Part shown: in pieces, positions 36,897-52,300 of the stretch | Layout of the letters: each line of letters begins with the position of its first letter | Position numbering within the stretch: position 1 is the stretch's first letter | Assembly: GCF_035594125.1 (NCBI RefSeq) | Contig: NW_026973750.1 | Location: 112,501 to 176,500 of the forward strand | Length of the DNA: 64,000 bases | From: Scylla paramamosain | Taxonomy: Eukaryota > Arthropoda > Malacostraca > Decapoda > Portunidae | Reading direction: 5' to 3' | Position numbers and translations under genes: made by a program | The notes under the pieces: generated by a model | Databases searched by the model: none | Told to the model about the DNA's origin: nothing | Seen by the model: only the letters and a program-made list of their open reading frames with translations

Positions 36897-39800
36897 AATA
36901 TATAAATTTTTTTTTTTCATTCATCTTCATAGGTACCAAGATGACAAATTTCTGGGAAAATTCAGGGCAATTATATGATAAAAGAATATTATAAAAAAAG
37001 GTGATTTTAGCTTTTTTTTCGGACTGTTATGTACCAAACCCTAAAGAGCATGCAAAGCCTCCTATATGAGGAAATTGAATGACTTTACAAGAAATCTGTC
37101 TTTTGAGTGTTTTTCACCATGTTAGGCACCAAAATGATAAATAATAATGAACTCACTCAATATGGGAATCCAAAACAAAATTACTTAAAACGTATCTTCT
37201 CAGTATTTTATGTAGAAAAACGCTAAAACAGATGCAAACCAACCAATATCAAGAAATAGAAAAAATTTTACCAAAAATGTATATTTTGAGTGTTTTTGAG
37301 CTTGTTACCTACAAAAAAAAAACGCGAAAATTGATGCAAAGCAGTCTATATTGAGAAAGAAAGGGACATTGCGAGAAAAGTGTATGATGAATGTTTTCTA
37401 GTTCAAAATAAGCACAAGGCAAAAAACGCAAAAACTCGTTTATATGGAGAAGTTTCCTAGATACCAAAATGCTGAAACTCATGAATAACACTCTTAATTG
37501 AGAAACAGAACAAAACCTTACTAAATGCGTGTATTTTGAGTGCTTTTCACATTCTTAGTTACGCAAAACCAAAAAAATTGATTGCGAAACCAGCTTTATG
37601 TGGTAAAAAAAAAAAAGACATTTTCAGAAAAGTATCTATTGAGTGTTTTTGAGCGTGATAGGCAGTAAAGCTCTAAAAAGAAGGGCAATGACATTACATG
37701 GGAATAAAACCAATGTTTACCAAGAACTTGCCTTTAAGTGTTTTTGAGCTCCTTATATACCAAAACACTATGCAAAACGCAAAACTATGCAAAACGCATG
37801 CAAAACACACTTTTTGGAGAAACAGAATAACATTACTAAAAACATGTATTTTGAGTGTTTTTGATCATTTTACCAATAAAACGCTTAAATACATGCTAAG
37901 AACCCTATTTGTGGGAAACGAAAAGACATTACGAGAAATGTGTATTATGAGTGTTTTTAAATTAATTAAGAACCAAAAAGCTAAAAGCCACAAATATCTC
38001 TCTATTAAGAAAAAATAAATAAATAAATAAATACGATATTTATTTTTCTTTCTTATTCATCTTCACAGGTACCGAGATGCCTAAATTCGGGCATAATTCA
38101 TGAAATTTTGTGAAATAAGATTATAATAAGAAATAACATTATTAAAAAAAGTTAATTTAAGCTTTTTTTTCTTCGACTGTTATGTAGCAAACCCTAAAGT
38201 GCATGCAAAACCACCTATATGGGGAAATCAAACGTCTTTACCAGAAAACTGTCTGATGAGTGTTTTTCAGCATGTTAGGCACCAAAACGTTAAATAACAT
38301 GGAAGTCACTCTATATGGAAATCTAAAACAAAATTACTGAAAACGTGTCTTTTCTGTGTTTTACGTAGAAAAACGCTAAAACAGATGCAAACCAACCAAA
38401 ATGAAAAAAAAAAACAATAACATTACCAAAAAGGTATATTTTGAGTGTTTTTGAGCTTGTTACCTACAAAAAAGGTAGAAATGGAGGCAAACCACTCCCT
38501 ATTGCGAAACAAAAGGACATTACGAGAAACGTGTATAATGAGTGTCATTATTTTTGAGCAAAAGAACTTGTGGTTCACAAGAACCACAAGGCAAAAAACG
38601 CAAAAACTCTCGTATATAAAGAAGTTTCTTAGATACCAAAATGCTGAAACTCATGAATTACAATCTTAATTGAGAAACAGAACAACCTTACCAAAGCGTG
38701 TATTTTCAGTGTTTTTCACATTCTTAGTTAGCAAAATCCTAAATAGCATGCGAAACTAGCTTTATTTGGGAAAAAAATGACATTACCAGAAGTGTCTTTT
38801 GAATGTTTTTTGAGCGTGTTAGGCAAAAAAAGCACTAAAAAGCAGGGCAATCACATTACATGGGAATAAAACCAACTTTGACCAAGAACTTGCCATTATG
38901 TTTTTTTGAGCTCCTTACATACCAAAACGCTAAAACGCATGCAAAACACTCCTTTATGGAGAAGCAGAAAAACATTACAAAAAACATGTGTTTTAAGTGT
39001 TTTTTATTATTTTACCTTAAATGCATGCAAAGAACCGTGTTCTTGGGAAACGAAAGAACATTACGAGAAACGTGTATTATGACTGTTTTTAAGTTCCTTA
39101 AAAACCAAAACGTTAAAACCCACAAAAACACTCTTTAAAGAAAAAAAAATTAATAAAAAAATTGCATTTTTTTTTTTTATTGATTTTCATAAGTACCGAG
39201 ATGCCAAAATTCTGCCAAAATTCAGGGAATTTATGTGGAAAAAAGAACATCATCAAAAAAGTTTTTTTTTCGGATTGTTATTTACCAAACCTTAAATTGC
39301 ATGCAAAGCCACATATATGAGGAAATTAAACGACTTTATCAGAAACCTGTCTTTTCAGTGTTTTTCAGCATGTTAGGCACCAAACCGATAAATAATATGG
39401 AAATCAGTCAATATGTAAATCCAAAACAAAATTACTGAAAACGTGTCTTTTCAATGTTTCACGTAGAAAAAACGCTAAAACGGATGCAAAGCAACGAATA
39501 TGGAGAAAAAGAATAACTTTACCAAAAAGTGTTTTTGAGCTTTTTACCTACAAAAAACGGGAAAATGGATGTAAAAGCACTCTATATTGGGAAGCAAAAG
39601 GACATTTACAGAAACGCGTATAATGATTGTTTTATAGTTTCACAAGAACCACAAGACAAAAAACGCAAAAACTCGTGTATATAGAGAAGTTTCTTACATA
39701 CCAAAATGCTAAAATTCATGAATAACAATTTTAATTGAGAAACAAAACAACCTTACCAAATGTGTGTATTTTGAGTGTTTTTCACATTCTTAGTTACGAA

Positions 39801-41065
39801 AATCCCAAATTACATGCGAAACTAGCTTTATGTGCGAAAAAAAATGACATTATCAGAAAAGTGCCTTTTGAGTGTTTTTGAGCGTGATATGCAAGAAAGC
39901 ACTAAAAAGCAGAATAATCACATTATATAGGAATAAAACTAACTTTTACGAAGAACTTGCCTTTAAGCGTTTTTAACTCCTTACATACCAAAACTCTAAA
40001 ACGCATGGAAAACACCCTTTATTGAAAAACAGAATAACATTACCTAAAACATGTATTTTGAGTGTTTTTGATCATGTTAACTATAAAAACGCTTAAATAC
40101 ATGCAAAGAACTCTATGTCTGTGAAACGAAAGGACATATAAAAAAAAAATATTTAGCTTTTTTCCGGAATTATGTACCAAACCCAGAAGGGAAATTCCAC
40201 GACTTTACCAGAAATCTGTCTTTTGAGTGTTTTTCAGCAATTTTAACAATATTACTTAAAACATGTCTTTTCAGTGATTTACGAAGAAAAACGCTAAAAC
40301 GGATGCAAACCAATCAATATGAAGAAATAGAATAACATTACCAAAAATATATATTTTGAGTGTTTTTCAGCTTGTTACCTAGAAAAAACGCGAAAATGGA
40401 TGGAAAGCACTCTATATTTGGAAACAAAACAACATTACGAGAAACGTGTATAATGAGTGTTTTATAGTTTCACACGAACCACAAGGCAAAAAACGCAAAA
40501 AACTCGTTTATATAGAGAAGTTTCTTACATACAAAAATGCTGAAATGCATGAAACATTGAGAAACAGAACTACCTTACCAAATGTGTGTATTTTGAGTGT
40601 TTTTCACATTCTTAGTTACGAAAATCCCAAATTACATGCAAAACTAGCTTTATATGGGGAAAAAAAAGATATTACCAGAAAAGTGTCTTATAAATGTTTT
40701 TGAGCGTGATATGCAACAAAGCACTAAAAAGCAGGGCAATCACATTACATGGGAAGAAAATCAACTTTTACGAAGAACTTGCCTTTGTGTTTTTTTTTTT
40801 AATTCCTTACATACCAAAACGCTAAAACACATGCATAAACACCCTTTTATGGAGAAACAGAGTAACATTACCAAAAACATGTATTTTGAGTGTTTTTGAT
40901 CATGTTATTTATAAAAACGCTTAAATATATGCAAAGAACCTTATGTTTGGGAATGGAAAGGACATTACGAGAAACGTGTATTATGAGTGTTTTAAAGTTA
41001 ATTAAGTACCAAAAAAGCTAAAACCCAAAAATAAAACTCTTTAGAGAGGGAAAAAAAAATAATAT

Positions 41066-41202
<137 letters not shown>

Positions 41203-42947
41203 TTGTTATTCATCTTCATAGGTACTAAGATGCCAAAATTCTTGCAATATTCTTTGGGAATCGAAAACAAAATTACTGAAAACGTGTTTTTTTCGGTGTT
41301 TTACGTAGAAAAACACTAAAACGGCTGCAAACCAACCAATATGAAGAAGTAGAATAACATTACCAAAAAGGTATATTTTGAGTGTTTTTGAGCTTGTTAC
41401 CTAGAAAAAACGCAAAAATGAATGCAAAGCACTCCCTATTGGGAAAGAAAAGGACATTACGAGAAACGTCTATAATGAGTGTCTTATTATTTTCGGGCAA
41501 AAGAACTTGTGGTTCACAAGAACCACAAGGTAAAAAACGCAAAAAGTCGTGTATATAAAGAAGTTTCTTAGATACCAAAATGCTAAAACTTATGAATAAC
41601 AATATTAATTGAGAAACAGAACAACATTACCAAATGTGTGTATTTTGTGTGTTTTTCACATTCTTAGCAAAACATCAAATAGCATGCGAAACTAGCTTTA
41701 TGTGGGAAAAAAATGACATTACCAGAAATGTCTTTTGAGTGTTTTTGAGCGTGTTATTCAATAAAGCACTAAAAAGCAGGGCAATCATATTACATTGGAA
41801 TAAAACCAACTTTTACCAAGAACTTGCCTTGAAGTGTTTTTCAGCTCCTTACATAACAAATCGCTAAAACGCATGCAAAACACTCCATTATGGAGAAGCA
41901 GAATAACATTACCAAAAACAAGTGTTTTGAGTGTTTTTTTATCATGTTACGTATAAAAACGCTTAAATACATGCAAAGATCCCTATATTTGGGAAACGAA
42001 ATGAGAAATGTGTATTATAAATGTTTTTAAGTTGCTTAAGTACCAAAACGTTAAAACCTAAAAATAACTGTTTATAAAGAAAAAAAATTAATAAACAAAA
42101 AAATAGCATTTTTATTTTTTTTTGTTATTCATGTTCTCAGGTACCAAGATGCCAAAATTCTGCCAAAATTCAGGGAAATTATGTGGAAAAAAGAACATTA
42201 TCGAAAAAGTTAATTTTACCATTTTTTTGGAGTTATTTACCAAACCATAACGTATATGCAAAGCCACATATTTGGGAAAATTTAACGACTTTACAAGAAA
42301 CCTGTCTTTTGAGTGTTTTTACGCATGTTAGGCACCAAAACGATAGATAATATTAAGGTCACTCTATATGGAAATCGAAAACAAAATTACTGAAAACGTG
42401 TTTTTTAAAAGATTTACGTAGAAAAACTCTAAAACGGATGCAAACCAACCAATATGAAAAAATAGAATAAGATTACCAGAAAAGTATATTTTGTGTGTTT
42501 TTGAGCTTGTTACATAAAAAAAAACGCAAAAATGGATGCAAAGCACTGTATATTAGGAAAAAAAAGGACATAACGAGAAACGTGTATAATGAGTGTTTTT
42601 TTGTTTCACCAGAATCACAAGGCAAACAACGGAAAAACACGTCTGTGTGGAGAAGTTTCTAAGATACCAAAATGCTGAAACTCATGAATACGAGTAACAC
42701 TCTTAATCAAGAAACAGAACAACCTTTCTAAATGCATGTATTTTGAGTGTTTTTTTACATTCTTAATTACCAAAACCCCAAATTCCAAGCGAAACTAACT
42801 TTATGTGGGAAAAAAATGACATTACCAGAAAAGTGTCTTTGAGTGTTTTTTAGCGTGTTAGGTAATAAAGCACTAAAAAGCAGGGCAATCACATTACATG
42901 GGAATAAAACCAACATTTACGAAGAACTTGCCTTTTAGTGTTTTTGA

Positions 42948-43419
42948 CACGCATTCAGTAAGGTTGTTCTGTTTCTCAATTAAGAGTGTTATTCATGAGT
43001 TTCTGCATTTTAGTATCTAAGAAGCTTCTCCATATACACGAGTTTTTGCGTTTTTTGCCTTGTGTTTTTTTTTTTTAAATATAAAACATTAATTATACAC
43101 TTTTCTCGTAATGTCCCTTTGTTTCCCGATATAGAGTGCTTTGTATCAATTTTTGCGTTTTTTTTTTTGTAGGTAACAAGCTCAAAAACACTCAAAATAT
43201 ACATTTTTGGTAATGTTTTTCTGCTTCTTGATATTGGTTGGTTTGCATCAGTTTTACGTAAAACACTGAGAAGATACGTTTTCAGTAATTTCCTTTTGGA
43301 TTCCCATATGTAGTGAGTTCCTTATTATTTATCGTTTTGGTGCCTAACATGCTGAAAAACACTCAAAAGACAGATTTCTTTTAAGGTCTCTAATTTCCTC
43401 ATATGCGAGGCCTTGCATG
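42948..43419 (-). repeat. Inverted 472-bp HOR segment, copy 2
   Basis: The left junction (TGTTTTTGA/CACGCATT), the internal order and the right junction (CCTTGCATG/TCTTTTGAG, then GAGCGTGTTACGCAATAAAG) are the same as in the segment at 33,526, about 9,420 bp upstream. The inversion therefore happened once and was then copied with its flanking HOR, whose anchors are 1,704 bp apart here and 1,691 bp there. Confidence 0.92.
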
Positions 43420-46400
43420 TCTTTTGAGTGTTTTTGAGCGTGTTACGCAATAAAGCACTAAAAGGAAGGGCAATCACATTACATGGAAATAAAACCAAAT
43501 TTTACCAAGAACTTGCCTTTAAGTGTTTTTGAGCTCTTACATACTAAAACGCTAAAACGCATGCAAAATACATTTTATGGAGAAACAGAATAATATTACC
43601 AAATACATGTATTTTGAGTGTTTTTGATCATATTATCTATAAAAACGCCTAAATACATGCAAAGAACCTTATGTTTGGGAAACGAAAGGACATTACGAGA
43701 AACGTGTATTAAGAGTATTTTTTTAAGTTCCTTCAGTACCTAAACGCTAAGAACCACAAATAGCACTCTTTATTTAGAAAGAAAAAAAATAATGAACTAA
43801 AAAATAAAAAAAATTTTATTTTTTTTTTTTTGGTTATACATCCTTATAGGTACCTAGATGCATAAATTCTACCAAAATTCAGGGAATTTATGTGGAAAAA
43901 AGATCATTACCAAAATAGTTAATTATAGCTTTTTTTTTCGGATTGTTATGTACCAAACCCTAAAGTGCATGCAAAGACACCTATATAGGGAAGTTAAACG
44001 ATTTTAACAGAAAACTGTATTTTCAGTGTTTTTCAGCATGTTACGCACCAAAACGATAAATAATATGGAAGTCAATCAATATGTGAATCCAAAACAAAAT
44101 AACTGGAAACGAGTCTTTTACGTAGAAAAACGCTAAAGCGGATGCAAACCAACCTATATGATGAAATAAAATAACATTACCAAAAAGATATATTTTGAGT
44201 GTTTTTGGGCCTGTTACCAACAAAAAGGAAACAAAAGGACATTACGAGAAACGTGTATAATGAGTTTTTTTTTTATAGTTTTAAAAGAACTACAAGGCAA
44301 TAAACGCAAAAACTCGTATATATAGAAAATTTCTTACATACCGAAATGATGAAATGCATGAATAACACTTTTAATCGATAAACAGAACTACCTTACCAAA
44401 TTGTGTATTTTGAGTGTTTTTCACATTCTTAGTTACGAAAATGCCAAATTACATGCGAAACTACCTTCATGTGGGAAAAAAAAAGACATTACAAAAAAAG
44501 TGTCTTTTTAGTGTTTTTGAGCGTGATATGCAACAAAGTACTAAAAAGCAGAACAATCACATTACATGGGAATAAAACCAACTTTTACGAAGAACTTGGC
44601 TTTAAGTGTTTTTGAACTCCTTACATACCAAATCTCTAAAACGCATGCAAAACACCCTTTATGGAGAAACAGAATAGCATTACCAAAAACATGTATTTTG
44701 AGTGTTTTTGATCATGTAACCTATAAAAACGCTTAAATACATGTAAAGAACCCTATGTTTGGATAACAAAAGGACATTACGAAAATCGTGTATTATGAGT
44801 GTTTTTAAGTTACTTAAATTCCAAAAAGCTAAAACCCACAAATAACACTCTTTATAGAGAGAAAATTAAAATTTTGTTATTCATCTTCATAGGTACCGAG
44901 ATGGCAAAATTCTGACAAAATTAATGGAAATTTTGTAAAAAAAAAAAAACATTATATAAAAAAATTATTTTAGCTTTTTTCCGGAGTTATGTACAAACCC
45001 TGAAGTGTATGCAAATCCACCTATATGGGGAAATTACACGACTTTACCAGAAACCTGTCTTTTGAGTGTTTTTCAGCAATTTCAACAATATTACTGAAAA
45101 CGTGTCTTTTCAGTGATTTACGTAGAAAAACGCTAAAACGGATATAAACTAACCAATATGAAGAAATAGAATAACATTACCAAAAAGATATATTTTTATG
45201 TGTTTTTGAGCTTGTTACCTACAAAAAATGCAAAAATGGATGGAAAGCACTTCATATTGGCGAAGAAAACGACATTACGAGAAATGTGTATGAGTGTTTT
45301 TTAGTTTGACAAGAACCACAAGGTAAAAAGCTCAAAATCTCGTGTACATAAAGAAGTTTCTTACATACCAAAAAGCTGAAACTCATGAATAACACTTTTA
45401 ATTTTGAAACAGAAATACCTTACCAAATGTGTGTAGAAGAAAAGTTTCTTACATACAAAAATGCTGGAACTCATGAATAACACTTTTAATTAAGAAATAG
45501 AAAAACCTTACTAAATGCATGTGTTTTCAGTTTGTTTTTCACATTCTTAGTTATCAAAACCCCAAATTCCATGCAAAACTAGCTTTATGTGGGAAAAAAA
45601 AAATCATATTACAAGAAAAGTGTCTTTTGAGTGTTTTTGAGCGTGTTAGGCAATAAAGCACTAAAAAGCATGGTAATCATATTACATGGGAAAAAAAACA
45701 AGTTTTACCAAGAACTTGCCTTTAAGTGTTTTTGAGCTCATTACATACCAAAACGCTAAAACGCATGCAAAACACCTTTTTATGGAGAAACAGAATAAAA
45801 TTACCAAAAACATATATTTTCAAGGTTTTCATCATGTTATCTAAAAAAAAACGCTTAAATACATACAAAGAACCTTATGTTTGCGAAACGAAAGGACATT
45901 ACGAGAAATGTGTATTATAAGTGTTTTTAAGTTCCTTAAGTACCAAAAAGTTAAAACCCACAAATAACACTTTATTTAGAAACAAAGTAAGAAAATAAAA
46001 AAATAGGATTTTTTTTTTTTTTGTTATTCATCTTCATAGGTACCGAGATGCCAAAATTCTTGGAAAATTCAGGGCTATTATATAATAAAAGAAAATTATT
46101 AAAAAAGTTAATTTTAGCTTTGTTTTTGGACTGTTATATACCAAACCATAAAGTGCATCCAAAGACATAAAGTGCATCCAAATATGAGGAAATTAAACGA
46201 CCTTACCAGAAATCTGTTTTTTGAGTGTTTTTCAGCATATTATGCACCAAAACGATAAATAATAAGGAACTCACTCTATAAGAGAATCCAAAACAAAATT
46301 GCTCAAAACTTGTCTTTTCAGTGTTTTACGAAGAAAAACGCTAAAACGGATTAAAACCAACCAATATCAAGAAATAGAAAAACATTACCAAAAAGGTATA

Positions 46401-48288
46401 TTTTGAGTGTTTTTGAGCTTGTTACCTACAAAAAACGGGAAAATTGATGCAAAGCACTCTATATTAGAAAACAAAAAGACTTTGCAAGAAAAGTATATAA
46501 TGAGTTTTTTATAGTTCAAACGAACCAAAAGGCAAAATACACAAAAACTCGTGGATATGGAGTAGGTTCCTAGATACCAAAATGCTGAAACTCATAAATA
46601 ACACTCTTAATTGAGAAACCGAACAATCTTACTAAATGCGTGTATTTTGAGTGCTTTTCACATTCTTAGTCACCAAAAATCCCAAATTGCATGCAAAACC
46701 ACCTTTATGTGAGAAAAAAATGACATTACCAGAAAAGTGTCTTTTAAGTGTTTTTGAGCGTGAGAGGCAATAAAGCACTAAAAAGTAGGGCAATCATATT
46801 ACATTGAAATAACACAAATTTATACCCAAAACTTGCCTTTAAGTGTTTTTGAGCTCCTTATATACGAAACCGCTAAAACGCATGCAAAACAAACTTTATG
46901 GAGAAACAGAATAACATTACTATAAAACATGTGTTTTGAGTGTTTTTGATCATGTTATCTATAAAAACGCTTAAATACATGCAAAGAATATTATGTTTGG
47001 GAAACAAAAGGACATTACGAGAAACGTGTATTATGAGTGTTTTTTTAAGTTCCTTAAGTACCAAAAAGCTAAAACCAACAAATAACACTCTTTATTTAGA
47101 AAAAAAATAAAAAAATAAAAAAAATAGAAATTTTTTTTTCTTATTCATCTTCATAGTACCGAGATGACAAAATATTAGGAAAATTCAGGGCAATCATATG
47201 ATAATAGAATATTATGAAAAAAGTTAATTTCAGCTTTTTTTTCGGACTGTTATGTACCAAACCATAAAGTGCAAGCAAAGCCTCCTATTTCATTTCCATA
47301 TGCAGGGTGTTTTGTTTGATGATAGGCGATTTTGTACATAATACGCTCAAAGACACTCAAAATATACGTTTTTGGTAAATGTATTCTGTTTCTCTATATA
47401 GGGTATTTTCATGCGTTTTTAATGTCGTTTCATATATTTATTTCTCCATATAGGGTGTTATTCATGCGTTTTACCCTTTTGATACTGAGAAGGTCAAAAA
47501 CATTCATAATACACGTTTCTCGTAATGACTTCATTTTTCCCATATAGGGTATTTTCGATTCATTTAGGAGTTTTTTACGTAACAATCTTACAAAACACTC
47601 AAAATACTTGTTTTTGGTAATGTTATTCTGTTTCTCAATAAAGGATGTTTTCTATGTTTTTTTTTATCGTTTTGGTAAGTAGGACACTCAAAAGAAACGT
47701 TTTCTTAATGTTGTTTTGTATTCCCATATCAGGTGATTTGTATGCTTTTTAGCATTTTTGTGCCTAACACGCTGAAGAACACATTTTAGATACGTTTCTG
47801 AAATCTCGTTTCCTTTCCCCAAATAGGGGGCTTTACATGCATTATGGCGTTTTGATTCATAACAATGTGAAAACACTAAAAATTTACGTTTTTGGTAATG
47901 TTATTTCATATAGAGTGTTATTCATGCATTTTAGCGACTTCGTACCTAATATGTTAAAAAAAAAAAAAAACACCAATAGTACACGTATTTTCATTTTCCC
48001 ATTTAAGATATTATATATGCATTTTGGCGTTTTTCTACTTAACTAACTCAGAAACACTCGAAATATTTGTTTTTGATATTATTTCTCCATTTTTTTTTTT
48101 TTCATGCGATTTAGCGTTTCGGTACGTAAGAAAGTCAAAAATAATGAAAACACACGTTTATGGTAAAGTTGTTTTGTTTTCCTTTATAGGGTGCTTTCCA
48201 TGCTTTTTAGCGTTTTGGTGCCTAGCACGCCAATAAACATTCAAAAGGCACTTTTCTGGAAATCGCGTTTCCTTTCCTCATTTAGGGT

Positions 48289-48763
48289 ACAAAAACATGT
48301 ATTAGTAGTGTTTTCGAAAACGCCAAAGTGCATGCAAAGTAAGCTATACGGGAGAAACAAACAAAAACGTGTCTTTTGAATGTTTTCAGCTGTTTACGTA
48401 CCAAAACAATAAAATGCATGGAAAAGAAACTTCATGGAGAAACAAAATATTATTGCCAAAAACGTGTATTTTGAATGTTTTTAAGCTTATTACGTACCAA
48501 TACGCAAAAATTCATCCATTTCATTTTATTTCGGTGCATTTCAACGTTAGAACCAAAACTCTAAAGAGCATGGAGGACACTCTATATAGAAATCAAAACA
48601 ACATTATCAAAATGGTGTCTTTTGAGTGTTTTTGAGCTTCTTACGTTCCAAAATGCTAAAACGCGTGCACAATAGCCTTTATCGAGAGACATTACCAAAA
48701 ACGTATGATTTAAGCGTTTTCCAGCTTTTTAGAAACCAAAACGCCTAAATATATGTACTAATC
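48289..48763 (+). repeat. Forward island in inverted monomer block 2
   Basis: About five monomers read forward here (AAAGTGCATGCAAAG, AACGTGTCTTTTGAATG, TTTACGTACCAAAAC), flanked on both sides by reverse monomers. The left switch is at about 48,288 (TTAGGGT/ACAAAAACATG), the right at about 48,763 (ATATGTAC/TAATCACG). Its monomers are as diverged as the surrounding block, so the inversion may be old. Confidence 0.82.
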
Positions 48764-49177
48764 ACGTGTTATTTTATTACCTAAGAAGCTCAAAAACACT
48801 TATAATATACGTTTTTGGTAATGTTTTTTCTGTTTTTCATATGTGGTATTCTGTATAGATTGTCGTATCTAACATGAGGAAAACACCCATTTTTTTGGTT
48901 AATGCTTTTTTCTCCATATAGAGTGATATTCACGTGTTTTAGTGTTTTCGTACATAAGTTAAAAACTCATAATAATATTTTTTCTTAATAACTTTTAGTT
49001 TGTCAATGTCCGTTAATTTGTGTGCATTTTGGCGTTTTCGTACCCAACAAGCTCAAAAACACTCAAAACACACATTTTTGGTAATGTTCTATTTCACCAT
49101 AAAGGATGTTTTGCACGCTTTTTAGAAATTTGGTACGTAAGAAGCTCAAAAAACATTCAAAAGACACGTTTTCGATG

Positions 49178-49386
<209 letters not shown>

Positions 49387-52300
49387 GTTGGGGTTGGTTT
49401 CTAATATTCTCAAAACACTGAAATGACACGTTTCCGGTAATATAATTTCTTTACATCAAATAGTGTGCTGTCTGCATTTTGGCGTTTTGGTAGCTAATGA
49501 TCGGGAAAGCTCTCAAAAAACGCGTTTATAGTAATGTCCTCTTTCTCTATAAAGGGTGTTTTTCATGCGTTTTAGAGTTTTAGTACGTAAGAAACTGAAA
49601 AACACTCAAAAGACAAGTTTTTGTTAATATTGATTGGTTTTCCTATACAGGTTGTCTTGCATGCACTTTGGTGTTTTTGTATCTATTAAGCTCAAAAACA
49701 CTCAGCATACGTTTTTCGTAATGTTGGTCTGTTTTTTTATGTATGGTGTTCACTTTGCTTTTAGGCGTTTTTGGTACCTATCATGGGGAAAAAACTCATA
49801 AAGTACGCTTTGGGTAATGTTTTGTTTCTGCAAATATAGTATTATTTACGTGTTTTAGACTTTTGGTATCTATGAAGCTGAATAAGACATAATACACCTT
49901 TATGTTAATATCGTTTCATTTACCTATATAGGGTAATCTGCATACATTTTGGCGTTTTGTTACCTAACAAGCTAAAAAAAATCTCAGAACATACGTTTTT
50001 GCTAATATTGTTTCGGACATCTTTTATCGTTTCGGTACGTAAGAAGCTCAAAAACAATCGATTTTGTTAAGGTTATCTCGTTTTCCCATATAGGGTGCTT
50101 TCCTAGCTTTTTAAGCGTTTTGCTGCCTAATATGCTCAAAACACATAAAGGACAAATTTCTGGTGATGTTTTGCTACTGGTTTTGTTAATGTTTTTTTTT
50201 CCCCCTCATATAGAGTAATATTCACGTGTTTTAGTGTTTTGGTACATAAAAAAAATAAAAACTCATACTACACGTTTCTGTTAATATCGGTTCGTTTCCT
50301 CAAATAGGGTCCTTTGCATGCAATATGGGGTACCTAACAAGTTAAAAGACTGAGATAAGAATTTTTTGCTAAAGTTTCCCAAAAATGTTTCTTTGCTCAC
50401 ATTTTAGTGTTTTGTACTCTCAAAAACACTAAAAAGAAACGTTTTTGACAATGTTGTTTTCTTTTCTCATATAGAGCTATTTTCATGCTTTTTAGCTTTT
50501 TGTTGCCTAATTTGCTCGAAAATTTCCAAATGGCACGTTGCAGGTACTATCTTTTAGTTACTCCAGACAAGGTATTCTACATGCATTCTGTCGTTTTGGT
50601 ACCTAACTTAAAAACAATTAAAACACACTTTTTTTTTTAATGTTCTATTTCTCAGTAAAGTGCGTTTTCAATCCCTTTTAGAGTTTCGGTACGTACGAAG
50701 CTGAAAAACACCCAAAAGATATGTTTTTGGTAATATTTATTTTTTCTACTTCTATAGGGTGCTTTGCATGCACTTTGACGTTTTGATAACTAACAAACTC
50801 AAAAATATTCATAATACATGTTTGTGATCATGTCGTTCTGTTTCTTCACATAGGGGGCTTTATATGTATTTTGGCGTTTTGGTCCTTAACATAGGGAAAA
50901 GCACCCATAATACATGTTTTTCGTAATGATGTTCTGTTTCTTCATATAGAATGCTATTTACGTGTTTTAGCGTTTCGTTACATAAGAAGCTGAAAAACAG
51001 CGTTAATATCTTTTCTTTTCCCCATATCTGAAACTTTGCATGCATTTTGGCGATTAGTTATCTAACAAGCTCAAAAACACTCAAACACAAGTTTTTGTTT
51101 AGTTCAGTTATCGTTTTATTTGTGGGTTTTAGCTTTTTCGTACTTTAGGAACTAAAAAACACTCATAATACATATTTCTCGTAATGAACTTTCGTTTCCC
51201 AAACATAATGTTCTTTGCATGTATTTAAGCGTTTTTATAGATAACATGATCAAAAACACTCAAAATACATGTTTTTGGTAATGTAATTCTGTTTGTACAT
51301 AAAAGGTGTTTTGCATGCGTTTTAGCTTTTTGGTATGTAATGAGGTAAAAAACACCTAAAGGCAAGTTCTTGGTAAAAGTTGGTTTTATTGCCATGTAAT
51401 GTGATTGCCCTGCTTTTTAGTGGTTTATTGCCTAACACGCTCAAAAACACTCGAAAGACATTTTCTGGTAATATTATTTTTTTTTCCACATAAAGCTAGT
51501 TTTGCATGGAATTTGGGGTTTTGGTAACTAAGAATGTGAAAAACACTCAAAATACAGGCATTTTGTAAGGTTGTTTTGTTTCTTAATTAAAAGTGTTATT
51601 CATGAGCTTCAGCATTTTGGTATGTAAGAAACTTCTCTAATACACACATTTGGTAAGGTAGTTCTGTTTCTCAATTAAAAGTGTTTTTCATGAGTTTCAG
51701 CATTTTGGTATGTAAGAAACTTCTTTATGTACACGAGTTTTTGAGTTTTTTTCCCTTGCGGTTCTTTTGAAACTATAAAACACTCATTATACACGTTTCT
51801 CGTAATGTCCTTTTCTTTCCTAATATAGAGTGCGTTTCATTCATTTTCGCATATTTTTTGTAGGTAACAAGCTCAAAAACACATCAAAATATATCTTTTT
51901 TGTAATGTTATTCTATTTCATCATATTGGTTGATTTGCATCCGTTTTAGCGTTTTTCTACGTAAATTACTGAAAAGACACGTTTTCAGTTATATTGTTGA
52001 AATTGCTAAAAAAAAAAAAAAAAACACTCAAAAGACAGGTTTCTGATAAAGTCGAGTAATTTCTCCATATAGGTGGCTTTGCATGCACTTCAGGGTTTGG
52101 TACATAACTCCGGAGAAAAGCTAAAATTAATTTTTTATAATGATTTTTTTTTTACAAAATTTCCCTGAATTTTTCCAGAATTTTGGTATCACGGTACCTA
52201 TGAAGACGAATAACAATTTTTTTTTCTTTATAAAGTGTTATTTGTAAGTTTTAGCTTTTTGGTACTTAAGGAACTTAAAAACACTCATAATACACGATTT

